Assembly (NCBI RefSeq): GCF_029893355.1
Contig: NZ_JARZAI010000001.1
Span: 248,001-312,000 of the forward strand
Reading direction: 5' to 3'
From: Kitasatospora sp. MAA4
Lineage (GTDB): Bacteria > Actinomycetota > Actinomycetes > Streptomycetales > Streptomycetaceae
Length of the DNA stretch: 64,000 nt
Each line of letters starts with the position of its first letter. Position 1 is the stretch's first letter. A program made the position numbers and the translations under genes. The notes under the pieces were generated by a model. That model ran no database searches. It had not been told where the DNA came from and saw only the letters and a program-made list of their open reading frames with translations. Positions 10,179 to 18,821 of the stretch are shown in pieces.

Positions 10179-11540
10179 ATGGATCGCCGAATTTTCGGGC
10201 TGGAGAACGAGTACGGCGTCACGTGTACGTTCCGGGGACAACGGCGTCTGTCTCCGGACGAGGTGGCCAGGTACCTCTTCCGCCGCGTAGTTTCCTGGGG
10301 ACGAAGCAGCAATGTCTTCCTGCGCAATGGCGCACGGCTTTACCTCGATGTCGGTTCGCACCCCGAGTACGCCACTCCGGAGTGCGACGACGTCACCGAG
10401 CTGGTGACGCACGACAAGGCGGGCGAGCGCATCCTGGAGGGCCTCCTGGTGGACGCCGAGCGGCGTCTGCACGAGGAGGGCATCGCCGGGGACGTCTACC
10501 TCTTCAAGAACAACACCGACTCGGCCGGCAACTCCTACGGCTGCCACGAGAACTACCTGGTGGCCCGGCACGGGGAGTTCTCCCGGCTGGCCGACGTGCT
10601 GATCCCGTTCCTGGTGACCCGTCAGCTGATCTGCGGCGCCGGCAAGGTGCTGCAGACCCCGCGGGGCGCGGTCTACTGCGTGAGCCAGCGGGCGGAGCAC
10701 ATCTGGGAGGGCGTCAGCTCGGCGACCACCCGTTCCCGTCCGATCATCAACACCCGCGACGAGCCGCACGCGGACGCCGAGCGCTACCGGCGGCTGCACG
10801 TGATCGTCGGCGACTCGAACATGTCGGAGACCACCACCCTGCTCAAGGTGGGTGCCACCGACCTGGTGCTGCGGCTGATCGAGGCCGGCGTGGTGATGCG
10901 GGACCTGACGTTGGAGAACCCGATCCGGGCGATCCGCGAGGTCAGCCACGACCTCACCGGCCGCCACCAGGTCCGCCTGGCCAACGGCCGGGAGGCCAGC
11001 GCCCTGGAGATCCAGGAGGAGTACTACAGCAAGGCGCTGGAGTTCGCCGACCGCAAGGGCCTGAACACCGGCACGGTGGCCCGGGTGCTGGAGCTGTGGG
11101 GCCGCACGCTGGAGGCGGTGCGCACCGAGGACCTCGCCAAGGTCGGCAACGAGATCGACTGGATCATGAAGTACCAGCTGATCGAGCGCTACCGCGAGAA
11201 GCACCAGATGAGCATGTCGAACCCGCGGGTCGCCCAGATCGACCTGGCGTACCACGACATCCACCGCCGCCGCGGGCTCTTCTACCTGCTGCAGAACAAG
11301 GGCCAGGCGCAGCGGGTCACCACCGACCTGAAGACCTTCGAGGCCAAGTCCGTCCCGCCGCAGACCACCCGCGCCCGGCTGCGCGGGGACTTCATCCGCA
11401 AGGCGCAGGAGCAGCGCCGCGACTTCACGGTGGACTGGGTGCACCTCAAGCTCAACGACCAGGCGCAGCGCACCGTGCTCTGCAAGGACCCGTTCCGTTC
11501 GGTGGACGAGCGGGTGGAGAAGCTCATCGCAGGCATGTAG
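10179..11540 (+). CDS. pafA: Pup--protein ligase
   Basis: A 453-residue enzyme that uses ATP to form an isopeptide bond between the C-terminal Glu of Pup and a target lysine. It begins [18 protein letters not shown], the typical PafA start with the metal-binding ENEYG segment. [15 protein letters not shown] (catalytic Asp region), [18 protein letters not shown] and [18 protein letters not shown] are shared with Dop. It lacks the extra loop seen in Dop. The promoter must lie in the 113 bases after the prcA terminator. The stop codon lies in a 13-bp tandem duplication. Confidence 0.96.
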   Translation: MDRRIFGLENEYGVTCTFRGQRRLSPDEVARYLFRRVVSWGRSSNVFLRNGARLYLDVGSHPEYATPECDDVTELVTHDKAGERILEGLLVDAERRLHEEGIAGDVYLFKNNTDSAGNSYGCHENYLVARHGEFSRLADVLIPFLVTRQLICGAGKVLQTPRGAVYCVSQRAEHIWEGVSSATTRSRPIINTRDEPHADAERYRRLHVIVGDSNMSETTTLLKVGATDLVLRLIEAGVVMRDLTLENPIRAIREVSHDLTGRHQVRLANGREASALEIQEEYYSKALEFADRKGLNTGTVARVLELWGRTLEAVRTEDLAKVGNEIDWIMKYQLIERYREKHQMSMSNPRVAQIDLAYHDIHRRRGLFYLLQNKGQAQRVTTDLKTFEAKSVPPQTTRARLRGDFIRKAQEQRRDFTVDWVHLKLNDQAQRTVLCKDPFRSVDERVEKLIAGM

Positions 11541-11559
11541 CCCAGCCATGTAGCCCAGC
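11534..11559 (+). repeat. 13-bp perfect tandem duplication over the pafA stop
   Basis: CATGTAGCCCAGC is repeated head-to-tail at 11534-11546 and 11547-11559. The first copy contains the pafA TAG stop. It looks like a recent slippage or duplication with no effect on the protein. Confidence 0.9.
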
Positions 11560-11562
11560 CGG

Positions 11563-11623
11563 GGAAGGCGGGGCGGGCAGGTGATCCGACCGTGTGGTTG
11601 ATCACCTCCCCGCCCCGCCTTCC
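11563..11623 (+). terminator. 24-bp hairpin after pafA
   Basis: Bases 11563-11586 pair with 11600-11623 with a single mismatch, around a 13-base loop. This is the longest stem in the region and probably ends the pafA transcript. Confidence 0.8.
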
Positions 11624-11705
11624 GGCGTGCGGAGGGTACGGGTTCTAGGGTGGTCGAGTTCGCCGGGCCGTAGTGAACCGGACTTGACCGACAGTGAGGA
11701 ACACC

Positions 11706-12689
11706 GTGCGACGGATCGCCGGGCTGCTTGCAGCCCTGCCACTGCTGGCGCTCGTGGCGTGCAGCAGCAGCACACCCGTGAAGAGCGGCCCGTCCGCGGC
11801 GCCGAGCAGTTCGGCCCCGGCCGTGCCCAGCCCGGTGGGCTCGGCCTCGCCGATGCCCACGGTGAGCGGGGACTTCGGCAAGAAGGCGGTGATCACGATC
11901 CCGCCCGGCCAGCCGAGCGGGCAGTTCGTGGTCAGCACGCTGAGCGAGGGCGACGGCGCCGGGGTCAACAAGGGCGACTGGGTGACGGTCAACTACACGG
12001 CGAAGAACTGGACGACCGGCAAGGACGTGCCGAGCTCGTACGACGCCGGCTCCAAGCCGCAGCTCTACCAGGCGGGCAGCGGGCAGCTGGTGCCGGCCTT
12101 CGACCAGAGCGTGGTGGGCAAGAAGGTCGGCAGCCGGGTGCTGGTGGTGGCGCCGCCGGCCGCGGGCTTCGGCAGCACCGGCAACACCGCGCTGAGCGTG
12201 GGCGGCCAGGACACCGTGGTCTTCGTGCTGGACATCATGGAGGACGTGCCGCAGGACTCCGCGGTGACCGGGACGATGACCCAGGCGCCGCCGACCTCCC
12301 CGCAGGTGAAGGACAACGGCAAGGCCGCTCCGACGATCACCGTGCCCAAGGACCAGCCCGCGCCGACCGATCTGCAGACCTCGGTGCTGATCAAGGGCGA
12401 CGGCAAGCCGGTGCAGGCCGGGCAGACGCTGGTGGTGCAGTACACCGGGGTGCTGTACAGCAACGGCCAGCAGTTCGACTCGTCCTGGAGCCACGGCGGG
12501 GCGCAGGCGCTCCAGGTCGGCACCGGAAGTGTGATCCAGGGCTGGGACAAGGGGCTGGTCGGCCAGCCGGTGGGCAGCCGGGTGCTGCTGGTGATCCCGC
12601 CCGCGCTGGGGTACGGCGACAAGGCGCAGTCCTCGATCCCGGCGAACTCCACGCTGGTGTTTGTGATCGACATCCTGGAAGCTGTGTAG
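11706..12689 (+). CDS. Lipoprotein with two FKBP-type prolyl isomerase domains
   Basis: A 327-residue extracytoplasmic peptidyl-prolyl cis-trans isomerase. The signal peptide is VRRIAGLLAALPLLALVAC with lipobox LVAC and lipidated Cys19. A Ser/Pro/Ala linker follows, then a degenerate FKBP domain (about 65-180) and a canonical one (about 225-327, with VVQYTGVLYSNGQQFDSSW and IPPALGYGDK). GTG 11706 is preferred over GTG 11694 because GAGGA lies 5 bases upstream. It is paralogous to the next gene over its whole domain region. It probably assists folding of exported proteins. Confidence 0.88.
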   Translation: MRRIAGLLAALPLLALVACSSSTPVKSGPSAAPSSSAPAVPSPVGSASPMPTVSGDFGKKAVITIPPGQPSGQFVVSTLSEGDGAGVNKGDWVTVNYTAKNWTTGKDVPSSYDAGSKPQLYQAGSGQLVPAFDQSVVGKKVGSRVLVVAPPAAGFGSTGNTALSVGGQDTVVFVLDIMEDVPQDSAVTGTMTQAPPTSPQVKDNGKAAPTITVPKDQPAPTDLQTSVLIKGDGKPVQAGQTLVVQYTGVLYSNGQQFDSSWSHGGAQALQVGTGSVIQGWDKGLVGQPVGSRVLLVIPPALGYGDKAQSSIPANSTLVFVIDILEAV

Positions 12690-12822
12690 TCGATCGGTAG
12701 CGGCGGGGCAGGCCCTTCTCATGTGTCATGTACACCTGGTGAGAGCCTGCCCTCATGCTGAGCTGACATACTGCTGCCGATTCGCACAGCGGCGAGCGAT
12801 CTGATGGCGAGGATGGGGAGTC

Positions 12823-14139
12823 ATGGCTGAGAATGCGTCGGGCCCGGGCGAGGCCGACACCGCGAACGGCGCGGTCGCCGACCCGGCGGCCCCGAGGCCC
12901 GGGGGCCCGCTGCCGGGCGACGGCGAGTCCATCGTGATTCCGCCGTCGATTCTCAAGCAGCAGGCGGGCTGGGCCCAGCCGGGCCAGGCCGCGCCGGCCG
13001 CTCCCGGCGCGCCCAAGGAGGAGGCGCCGCAGGTGTTCGCCTCCACGGTGCGCAAGGAGCAGCAGTCCGAGGCGGACTACGACAAGGCTCCCGGCGTGGG
13101 CAAGCTCGGCGCGGTGCTCGCCACCGTGCTGGCGGTCCTGCTGGTGGGCAGCGGCGTCGCGCTGTACGAGATCAACAAGCCGGACAACAGCAGCTCGTCC
13201 TCGGCCGCCGACAGCGCCACCGCCACGCCGAGCGCGCCGGCCTCGCCGAGCGCGCCGCCCGTCCCGCCGATCAAGACGGACGCCAAGGTGCTCCCGACGG
13301 TCACCGGCGACGTCGGCAAGAAGGCGACCATCGCGCTGCCCGCGGGCGGTTCCCCGGACGGCAACTTCGTGGTGAAGCCGCTGACCGAGGGCGACGGCGC
13401 CAAGGTCGACAAGGGCTCCTGGATCACCGCGGACTTCACCCTGAAGGACTGGACCACCGGCAAGGACATCCCCGGCTCCTACGACCAGGGCCAGCCGCAG
13501 ATCTTCCAGGCGGGCCTCGGCCAGCTGATCCCGGCCCTGGACGCCAGCGTGGTGGGCCACAAGGCCGGCAGCCGGCTGCTCGTGGTGGCGCCCCCGGCGG
13601 CGGCCTTCGGCAGCCAGGGCAACTCCGGCCTGGGCCTGGGCCCCACCGACACCCTGGTGATGGTGATCGACGTCGAGCGCGTCAACGCCGCCGACTCCCG
13701 GGTCAGCGGTGACGTCACCGAGCCGCCGGCCGACTTCCCGCAGGTCAAGGTCAACCCCGGCAAGCCCGACACGATCACCCCGCCGGCCGGCGTGACCGAC
13801 CCGACGGCGCTGAAGACCGCGGTGCTGATCCAGGGCAAGGGCCCGAAGGTCGCCAGCGGCGAGAAGGTCGTCGTGCAGTACACCGGCGCGCTGCTCAAGG
13901 ACGGCAAGGAGTTCGACTCCTCGCTCGGCAAGACGGCGTTCAGCTTCGTCACCGGTGGCGGGAACGTCATCGCGGGCTGGGACCAGGGCGTCGTCGGCCA
14001 GAACGTCGGCAGCCGGATCGAGCTGGTCATCCCGGCCTCGCTGGCCTACAAGGACCAGGCGCAGGCGGGCATTCCGGCCAACTCCTCGCTGGTCTTCGTG
14101 ATCGACATCCTCGATGCCGGTGTCGGCTCGGCCAACTAG
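12823..14139 (+). CDS. Membrane-anchored protein with two FKBP-type domains
   Basis: A 438-residue protein with a cytoplasmic Pro/Ala-rich N-terminus (residues 1-90), one transmembrane helix (about 96-120, GAVLATVLAVLLVGSG) and a Ser/Ala/Pro linker. Two FKBP domains follow: a divergent one at about 165-290, and a more canonical one with VVQYTGALLKDGKEFDSS and IPASLAYKDQ. The whole extracellular half aligns with the preceding lipoprotein, including the spacer between domains, so the pair arose by duplication. The acquired N-terminal region is of unknown purpose. Confidence 0.87.
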   Translation: MAENASGPGEADTANGAVADPAAPRPGGPLPGDGESIVIPPSILKQQAGWAQPGQAAPAAPGAPKEEAPQVFASTVRKEQQSEADYDKAPGVGKLGAVLATVLAVLLVGSGVALYEINKPDNSSSSSAADSATATPSAPASPSAPPVPPIKTDAKVLPTVTGDVGKKATIALPAGGSPDGNFVVKPLTEGDGAKVDKGSWITADFTLKDWTTGKDIPGSYDQGQPQIFQAGLGQLIPALDASVVGHKAGSRLLVVAPPAAAFGSQGNSGLGLGPTDTLVMVIDVERVNAADSRVSGDVTEPPADFPQVKVNPGKPDTITPPAGVTDPTALKTAVLIQGKGPKVASGEKVVVQYTGALLKDGKEFDSSLGKTAFSFVTGGGNVIAGWDQGVVGQNVGSRIELVIPASLAYKDQAQAGIPANSSLVFVIDILDAGVGSAN

Positions 14140-14320
14140 CAGTGACAATAATGGGGTGACCGGCCGTCGGGGCGACCCGTGGCCGGGCTTGAAGCAGATG
14201 GGCGGCGGACGCCCGTACGGTGGTTCCCCAGGGAGCCGCGGTACGGCGGTCCGCCGCCGTGCTGTGTGCCGTGGAGCATTGACGAAGGCCGCCACGGGCG
14301 GCTGATGAGAAGAGGCAGTT

Positions 14321-14695
14321 GTGAGCGAGAAGACGAAGCCGGAGATCGACTTCCCGGGCGGCGAGCCGCCGGTTGACCTGCAGATCCGCGACATCGAGGT
14401 GGGTGACGGCCCCGAGGCCAAGCCCGGCCAGACGGTCAAGGTGCACTACGTGGGCGTGGCCTTCAGCACCGGCGAGGAGTTCGACGCCAGCTGGAACCGT
14501 GGGTCGGCCTTCAGCTTCCCGCTGGGCGGCGGCCGGGTCATCAAGGGCTGGGACGAGGGTGTCGTCGGCATGAAGGTCGGTGGCCGGCGCGAGCTGATCA
14601 TCCCGGCCAACAAGGCCTACGGCAACCAGTCGCCGACCCCGGCGATCAAGGCCGGCGAGACCCTGATCTTCGTGGTCGACCTGCTGGGCGTCTGA
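14321..14695 (+). CDS. fkbP: FKBP-type peptidyl-prolyl cis-trans isomerase, cytosolic
   Basis: A compact 124-residue single-domain FKBP without a signal peptide. It carries the canonical features VKVHYVGVAFSTGEEFDASW, FPLGGGRVIKGWDEGVVGMKVGG and IPANKAYG, covering the aromatic pocket and flap residues. The GTG start at 14321 follows a purine-rich AAGAGG. It is the third FKBP gene in a row between pafA and pafB. Confidence 0.92.
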   Translation: MSEKTKPEIDFPGGEPPVDLQIRDIEVGDGPEAKPGQTVKVHYVGVAFSTGEEFDASWNRGSAFSFPLGGGRVIKGWDEGVVGMKVGGRRELIIPANKAYGNQSPTPAIKAGETLIFVVDLLGV

Positions 14696-14708
14696 CGCCG
14701 GAGGCCCC

Positions 14709-14742
14709 GACGGCCGCACTCCGCACGCGGGGTGCGGCCGTC
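14709..14742 (+). terminator. Hairpin after the cytosolic FKBP gene
   Basis: An 11-bp perfect stem (14709-14719 with 14732-14742) lies 13 bases after the stop codon. Confidence 0.65.
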
Positions 14743-14859
14743 GTCGTCCGGTCCCGGCTTTCGCCGCAGGTCCCGCTACCGGTACGGTCGGGTCCGCCGG
14801 GTCCACGTATGGCCCGGCGGCGCAGCCCGCGCGCTGCGCGGCACACCGGAAGGGTCACG

Positions 14860-15855
14860 ATGGCGATCGCCAAGGCAGAGCGGCTGATGAACCTCGCCCT
14901 GTGCCTGATGAACACCAAACGCCCGCTCTCCAAGCGAGAGCTGCGCGAGTCCATCGAGGCCTACCGGGAGGCCTGGCAGCACGGCAGCGAGGACGCCTTC
15001 AACCGGATGTTCGAGCGCGACAAGGACGATCTTCGCGAGCTCGGCCTGGTCATCGACGTCGACGAGAACACCTCCGACGGCGAGATCGGCTACCTGGCCC
15101 GCGCCGACCGCAACCGGCTGCCCGAGATCGCGCTGGACGCCGAGGAGGCGGCCGCGCTGAGCCTGGCCGCCAAGGTCTGGCACCAGGCGCGCCTGTCGGG
15201 CGCCGCTAGCGGCGCGCTGCAGAAGCTGCGCGCGGCGGGTGTGCCGTTCACCGAGGACGGCGCCGACGGCCGCACCGCGCTGGAGCCCCGGATCCCGGCC
15301 CGCGAGGCCGCGTTCGAGCCGCTGCTGCTGGCCGCCCGCGACCGGCGGCCCGTCAGTTTCGAGTACCGCAAGTCCGGGTCCGCGGCCGTCGAGGCGCGCT
15401 CGGTGGAGCCGTGGGCGCTGGAGTGCTGGCGCGGCCACTGGTACCTGGCGGGCTGGGACCGCGACCGCTCCGCCGTGCGGGTCTTCCGGTTGAGCCGGAT
15501 CACCGGCAAGGTCCGCTCGCGTTCGGGCGCGTTCGCCGCGCCGATCCCCGAGCACGTGGACGTCCGGGCGTACGTCGCCACCTTCGCCGGTGAGGGCGCC
15601 ACCGCCAGCGCCACCGTCCGGGTCCGCCGCGGTGCCGGGTTCCCGCTGCGCACCAAGGCACTGGCGACCCGTCAGATCGACGCGGACTGGGACGAGTTGG
15701 AGATCCCGTACGGCCACGGGCTCGGCGCCGACCTCGCCGAGTTCGGCCCGGACCTGGTCGTCCTCGCGCCGGACGACCTGCGGGCCGACGTCATCGACCG
15801 GCTGCGCGCAGTGGCCGGGCTCGCAGCACAAGCGCCTGAAGGAGCCACCCGGTGA
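14860..15855 (+). CDS. pafB: WYL-domain transcriptional regulator PafB
   Basis: A 331-residue regulator with an N-terminal winged helix (about 5-70, KAERLMNLALCLMNTKRPLS) and a central WYL domain (about 145-230, with RRPVSFEYRK and WALECWRGHWYLAGWD), plus the WCX extension. In mycobacteria PafB and PafC form a heterodimer that activates RecA/LexA-independent DNA-damage genes. ATG 14860 follows GGAAGGG at 5 bases. The 3' end overlaps pafC by 4 bases, consistent with equimolar production. Confidence 0.93.
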   Translation: MAIAKAERLMNLALCLMNTKRPLSKRELRESIEAYREAWQHGSEDAFNRMFERDKDDLRELGLVIDVDENTSDGEIGYLARADRNRLPEIALDAEEAAALSLAAKVWHQARLSGAASGALQKLRAAGVPFTEDGADGRTALEPRIPAREAAFEPLLLAARDRRPVSFEYRKSGSAAVEARSVEPWALECWRGHWYLAGWDRDRSAVRVFRLSRITGKVRSRSGAFAAPIPEHVDVRAYVATFAGEGATASATVRVRRGAGFPLRTKALATRQIDADWDELEIPYGHGLGADLAEFGPDLVVLAPDDLRADVIDRLRAVAGLAAQAPEGATR

Positions 15856-16814
15856 GCAACGCCATCGACCAGACCCGCCGGATGCTCTCACTGGTCACCT
15901 ATCTGCGCGAGCGCCCCGGCGCCGAGGTCGCCGAGGTGGCCCGGGCGTTCGGGATCACCGAGCGCGAGCTGATCGCGGACCTGAACGTGCTGCCGATGTG
16001 CGGCACCAGCTTCCGCGGCGGCGACCTGCTGGACATCGACACCGACGGCGAGCGGATCTGGTGGCACAACGTCGACGACGTCGCCCAGCCGCTGCGGCTG
16101 GCCGCCGACGAGGCGACCGCGCTGCTGGTGGCCGCCCGCGCGGTGGCCGGCCTGCCGGGCCTGCGCGCGCGTGACCGGGAGGCGCTCACCCGCGCCGTCG
16201 CCAAGATCGAGAACGCGGCGGGGGAGAGCGCGGAGGGCAGCGCCCGGGTCGGAGTGACCTTCGAGGCCGAGGGCCAGGTCTTCGCCGACATCGACCGCGC
16301 GCTCTCCGAGGGCCGGCTGATCTGGCTGCGCTACTACTCGCACGGGCGCGGCGGCATGACCGAGCGCGAGGTGGACCCGATCCGCCTGGTGACCGAGGGC
16401 CACACCTACCTGGAGGGCTGGTGCCGGACCTCGGAGGACCGCCGGCTCTTCCGGCTGGACCGGGTCGCCGAGGTCAAGCTGCTGGACGAGCCCGCCCGCC
16501 CGCCGCGCCTGGAGCCCCGCGACCTCTCGCAGGGCCTGGTCAACCCGGGCGCGGACGACCCCGAGGTGGTCGTCGAGGTCGGTCCCGCCGGCCGCTGGGT
16601 GGCCGAGTACTACACCCACGACCTGGCCGAGGAGCTGCCCGACGGCGGCCTGCGGATCACCCTGCGCAGCTCCGACCCGTCCGGTCTGCGCACGCTGGCG
16701 CTGCGACTGGGCCGGGACGGGCGGATCGTTTCGCCGGCCCCGCTGGCCGAGGAGGCCCGGGAGGCGGCGCTGGCCGCGCTGGCGGGCTACCAGGGCGGGA
16801 CGGCGCCGAGGTGA
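15852..16814 (+). CDS. pafC: WYL-domain transcriptional regulator PafC
   Basis: A 320-residue partner of PafB. It has an N-terminal helix-turn-helix (about 5-60, VAEVARAFGITERELIADLN) and a WYL domain (about 150-230, IWLRYYSHGRGGMTEREVDP and YLEGWCRTSEDRRLFRLDR). The translation start is the GTG of a GTGA overlap with pafB. Its own stop overlaps the next small gene by the same 4-base arrangement. Confidence 0.93.
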   Translation: MSNAIDQTRRMLSLVTYLRERPGAEVAEVARAFGITERELIADLNVLPMCGTSFRGGDLLDIDTDGERIWWHNVDDVAQPLRLAADEATALLVAARAVAGLPGLRARDREALTRAVAKIENAAGESAEGSARVGVTFEAEGQVFADIDRALSEGRLIWLRYYSHGRGGMTEREVDPIRLVTEGHTYLEGWCRTSEDRRLFRLDRVAEVKLLDEPARPPRLEPRDLSQGLVNPGADDPEVVVEVGPAGRWVAEYYTHDLAEELPDGGLRITLRSSDPSGLRTLALRLGRDGRIVSPAPLAEEAREAALAALAGYQGGTAPR

Positions 16815-17044
16815 CGGAAGAGGACACCAGGTTCAAGGTCTACTGCTCGCAGTGCCGGGAGAAGGTCGAGCTGGCCGCCTCGGAGTTCCGCCTGGCGCTG
16901 GGGCGCACCAAGGAGCGGACCTTCTACAGCTTCAGCTGCCCGGTCTGCGGCGCGGCGGTGCGCAAGCCCGCCGGTGAGAAGATCGTCGAGGCGCTGACCG
17001 GCGCCGGGGTGCGCACCATGCGGCTCGTCCCGGTCGAGGGCTAG
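16811..17044 (+). CDS. Small zinc-ribbon protein of unknown function
   Basis: A 77-residue protein translated from a GTGA overlap with pafC. Two CxxC pairs (YCSQC at the N-terminus, SCPVC in the middle) separated by about 30 residues predict a zinc ribbon. The C-terminal third is a short helix-rich segment (EKIVEALTGAGVRTMRLVP). Translational coupling to pafC makes a role with the PafBC regulators, or simple co-expression, plausible. The family is not recognised. Confidence 0.75.
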   Translation: MTEEDTRFKVYCSQCREKVELAASEFRLALGRTKERTFYSFSCPVCGAAVRKPAGEKIVEALTGAGVRTMRLVPVEG

Positions 17045-17071
17045 GCGTTTCCGTCCCAGTGGAGGTTGTTC

Positions 17072-17245
17072 GTGCCGTGGATCCTGATGGCGGTCGTGGG
17101 GCTCGGCACCGCCGGGCTGCTGGTGCTCGGGGTGCTCGCGATGCGGCTGTGGCTGGATGTGCGGGTGCTCTCGCGCGAGGTGGACACCGCGGCCCGCACC
17201 CTGACCGAGGCCTGCGCGGAGCTGGCCGGGACCGTCCGCGGGTAA
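17072..17245 (+). CDS. Small single-pass membrane protein (57 aa)
   Basis: A short gene starting at GTG 17072 with GGAGG 7 bases upstream and ending at TAA 17243-17245. The product starts VPWILMAVVGLGTAGLLVLG, one hydrophobic helix, followed by a charged segment (RLWLDVRVLSREVDTAARTL) that may be amphipathic. It lies between the zinc-ribbon gene and tatA on the same strand. The function is unknown; the strong ribosome-binding site and context support it being real. Confidence 0.6.
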   Translation: MPWILMAVVGLGTAGLLVLGVLAMRLWLDVRVLSREVDTAARTLTEACAELAGTVRG

Positions 17246-17416
17246 GCGGTGCGTCCAAACTTCACCTGCTCGTGAGGGTTGGGGGGCTCCTGGGCCCGCT
17301 GCGCGCGGGTTAGGCTCTCACGTGGCCCGTGCTGTGCGCGGGCCGCACCGTCCCGTCCGCTCCCGCGCTCCGAGCCCGGCCCGGATCGCCGCTCTCGCCA
17401 GGAAGGTCGTCGCCCC

Positions 17417-17683
17417 ATGGGCAGGATCGTCGAGTTCCTCCTGATCGCCGCGATGGTCACCGTGCTCTTCGGCGCGAAGCGGCTGCCCCAGCTGGCCCGG
17501 TCGCTGGGCGAGTCCCTGCGCATCCTCAAGAGCGAGACGCGGGCGCTGCGGGACGAGAGTGGCGAGCGGATCGCCAAGGCCCCCCGGGCTGCGGCCGAGA
17601 CGGTCAGGACGATCCAGGCCGCACCCGGTGATGCCTCCACCGCGCGGCCGGTCACCGAGCAGAGGCCGGGCCGCCCGCACTGA
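17417..17683 (+). CDS. tatA: Sec-independent translocase subunit TatA
   Basis: An 88-residue protein with one N-terminal transmembrane helix ([20 protein letters not shown]), the FG hinge and an amphipathic helix ([18 protein letters not shown]), followed by a polar tail. It multimerises into the protein-conducting pore of the twin-arginine pathway. GGAAGG precedes the ATG. It is next to tatC; no tatB gene is adjacent, as is normal in actinomycetes. Confidence 0.93.
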   Translation: MGRIVEFLLIAAMVTVLFGAKRLPQLARSLGESLRILKSETRALRDESGERIAKAPRAAAETVRTIQAAPGDASTARPVTEQRPGRPH

Positions 17684-17754
17684 CGCGGACGGACCGGCCC
17701 TGGCACCGCGGCCCGCCGCCCGGCGGACCGCGACGCACGAGTTGAGGACCGGGG

Positions 17755-18708
17755 TTGAGCAAGTCTTCCAAACCGCCCAAGGACCCCGACGGACGGATGT
17801 CCCTCGGGGAGCACCTCCGCGAGCTGCGGAACCGACTGGTCAAGTCGGTGCTGGCGATCGTGGCGTGCACGATCGTCGCGGCCTTCTTCAGCAAGGAGCT
17901 GCTGCACCTGCTGATGGAGCCGCTGCCGGCCTGCACCAAGGAGCAGCTGACCGACCCCAACTTCCACGGCCACTGCGCCGAGGTCGCGGTCATCGGCGTC
18001 ACGGCGCCGTTCGCGCTCACCCTGAAGGTCTGCATCACGGCGGGTCTGGTCGGCGCCGTGCCGATCTGGCTCTACCAGCTCTGGGCCTTCATCTCGCCGG
18101 GTCTGCACAAGAACGAGCGCCGCTACTCGCTGGGCTTCCTGGCCGCGGGCACGCCGCTCTTCCTCGGTGGTGCGGCCTGCGCCTACCTGCTGATGCCGAC
18201 CACGATCCGGGTGCTGGGCTCCTTCACCCCGATCGGCGCGCAGCAGATCCTGCCCACCGAGGACTACCTGAACATCGCGACCAGGATGGTCCTGGTGTTC
18301 GGTGCCGCCTTCGAGTTCCCGCTGATCCTGGTGATGCTCAACTTCACCGGGGCGCTCTCCGGCAAGCGGATGCTCGGCTGGTGGCGGGGCATGGTGATGG
18401 GCATCACGGTCTTCGCGGCCTTCGCCACGCCGAGCGCCGACCCGGTGAGCATGCTCGCGCTGGCCTCGCCGATCTGGCTGCTCTTCTTCGTCGCGGTCGG
18501 GATCGCGCTGCTCAACGACCGGCGCAGGCGCCGCCGCAACCCGGACGACGGGCTCGGTGACGAGGAGGCCTCGCACCTGGACCTGAGCGTGGAGGGCGTC
18601 GGCTCGGTGCAGGGCGTCGAGGCGTCCGGCCCGGTGGAGGCCTCGGCCGCGCCGATGGCCTCGGTGCCGGCTGCCCGCGGCGAGCAGGTCGACGACGACA
18701 TCACCTGA
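17755..18708 (+). CDS. tatC: Sec-independent translocase subunit TatC
   Basis: A 317-residue polytopic receptor for twin-arginine signal peptides. The cytoplasmic start DGRMSLGEHLRELRNRL is the TatC signature containing the conserved Glu. Six hydrophobic helices follow, with LWAFISPGLHKNERRY in the first cytoplasmic loop and FGAAFEFPLILVML in the fourth helix. The translation start is TTG 17755. The C-terminal 60 residues are a non-conserved acidic tail. A T-run terminator follows immediately. Confidence 0.94.
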   Translation: MSKSSKPPKDPDGRMSLGEHLRELRNRLVKSVLAIVACTIVAAFFSKELLHLLMEPLPACTKEQLTDPNFHGHCAEVAVIGVTAPFALTLKVCITAGLVGAVPIWLYQLWAFISPGLHKNERRYSLGFLAAGTPLFLGGAACAYLLMPTTIRVLGSFTPIGAQQILPTEDYLNIATRMVLVFGAAFEFPLILVMLNFTGALSGKRMLGWWRGMVMGITVFAAFATPSADPVSMLALASPIWLLFFVAVGIALLNDRRRRRRNPDDGLGDEEASHLDLSVEGVGSVQGVEASGPVEASAAPMASVPAARGEQVDDDIT

Positions 18709-18723
18709 TCCCGGTGGCCCATG

Positions 18724-18767
18724 AGCCCCGGTCGCCTCCCGTAGCAGGGCGGCGGCCGGGGCTTTTT
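18724..18767 (+). terminator. Intrinsic terminator after tatC
   Basis: A 13-bp stem (18724-18736 with 18751-18763, one G-U pair) is followed by a T-run, a classical rho-independent terminator. It marks the end of the conserved core region. Confidence 0.88.
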
Positions 18768-18786
18768 GCTGTTTCGGGGGGTCGTC

Positions 18787-18815
18787 TTGGCAGTGCGTTC
18801 GCAATGTGACATATT
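18787..18815 (+). promoter_or_regulatory. Promoter with regulon operator, apparently leaderless
   Basis: TTGGCA (18787-18792), 17 bases, then CATATT (18810-18815). A start site 7 bases further falls on the GTG at 18822, so the mRNA is probably leaderless. The motif GTGACAT (18806-18812), one half of the GTGTGA-N4-TCACAC-like dyad found elsewhere in the window, overlaps the -10. It is read here as a binding site for the GntR protein encoded at 29788. Confidence 0.55.
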
Positions 18816-18821
18816 ACTGAC

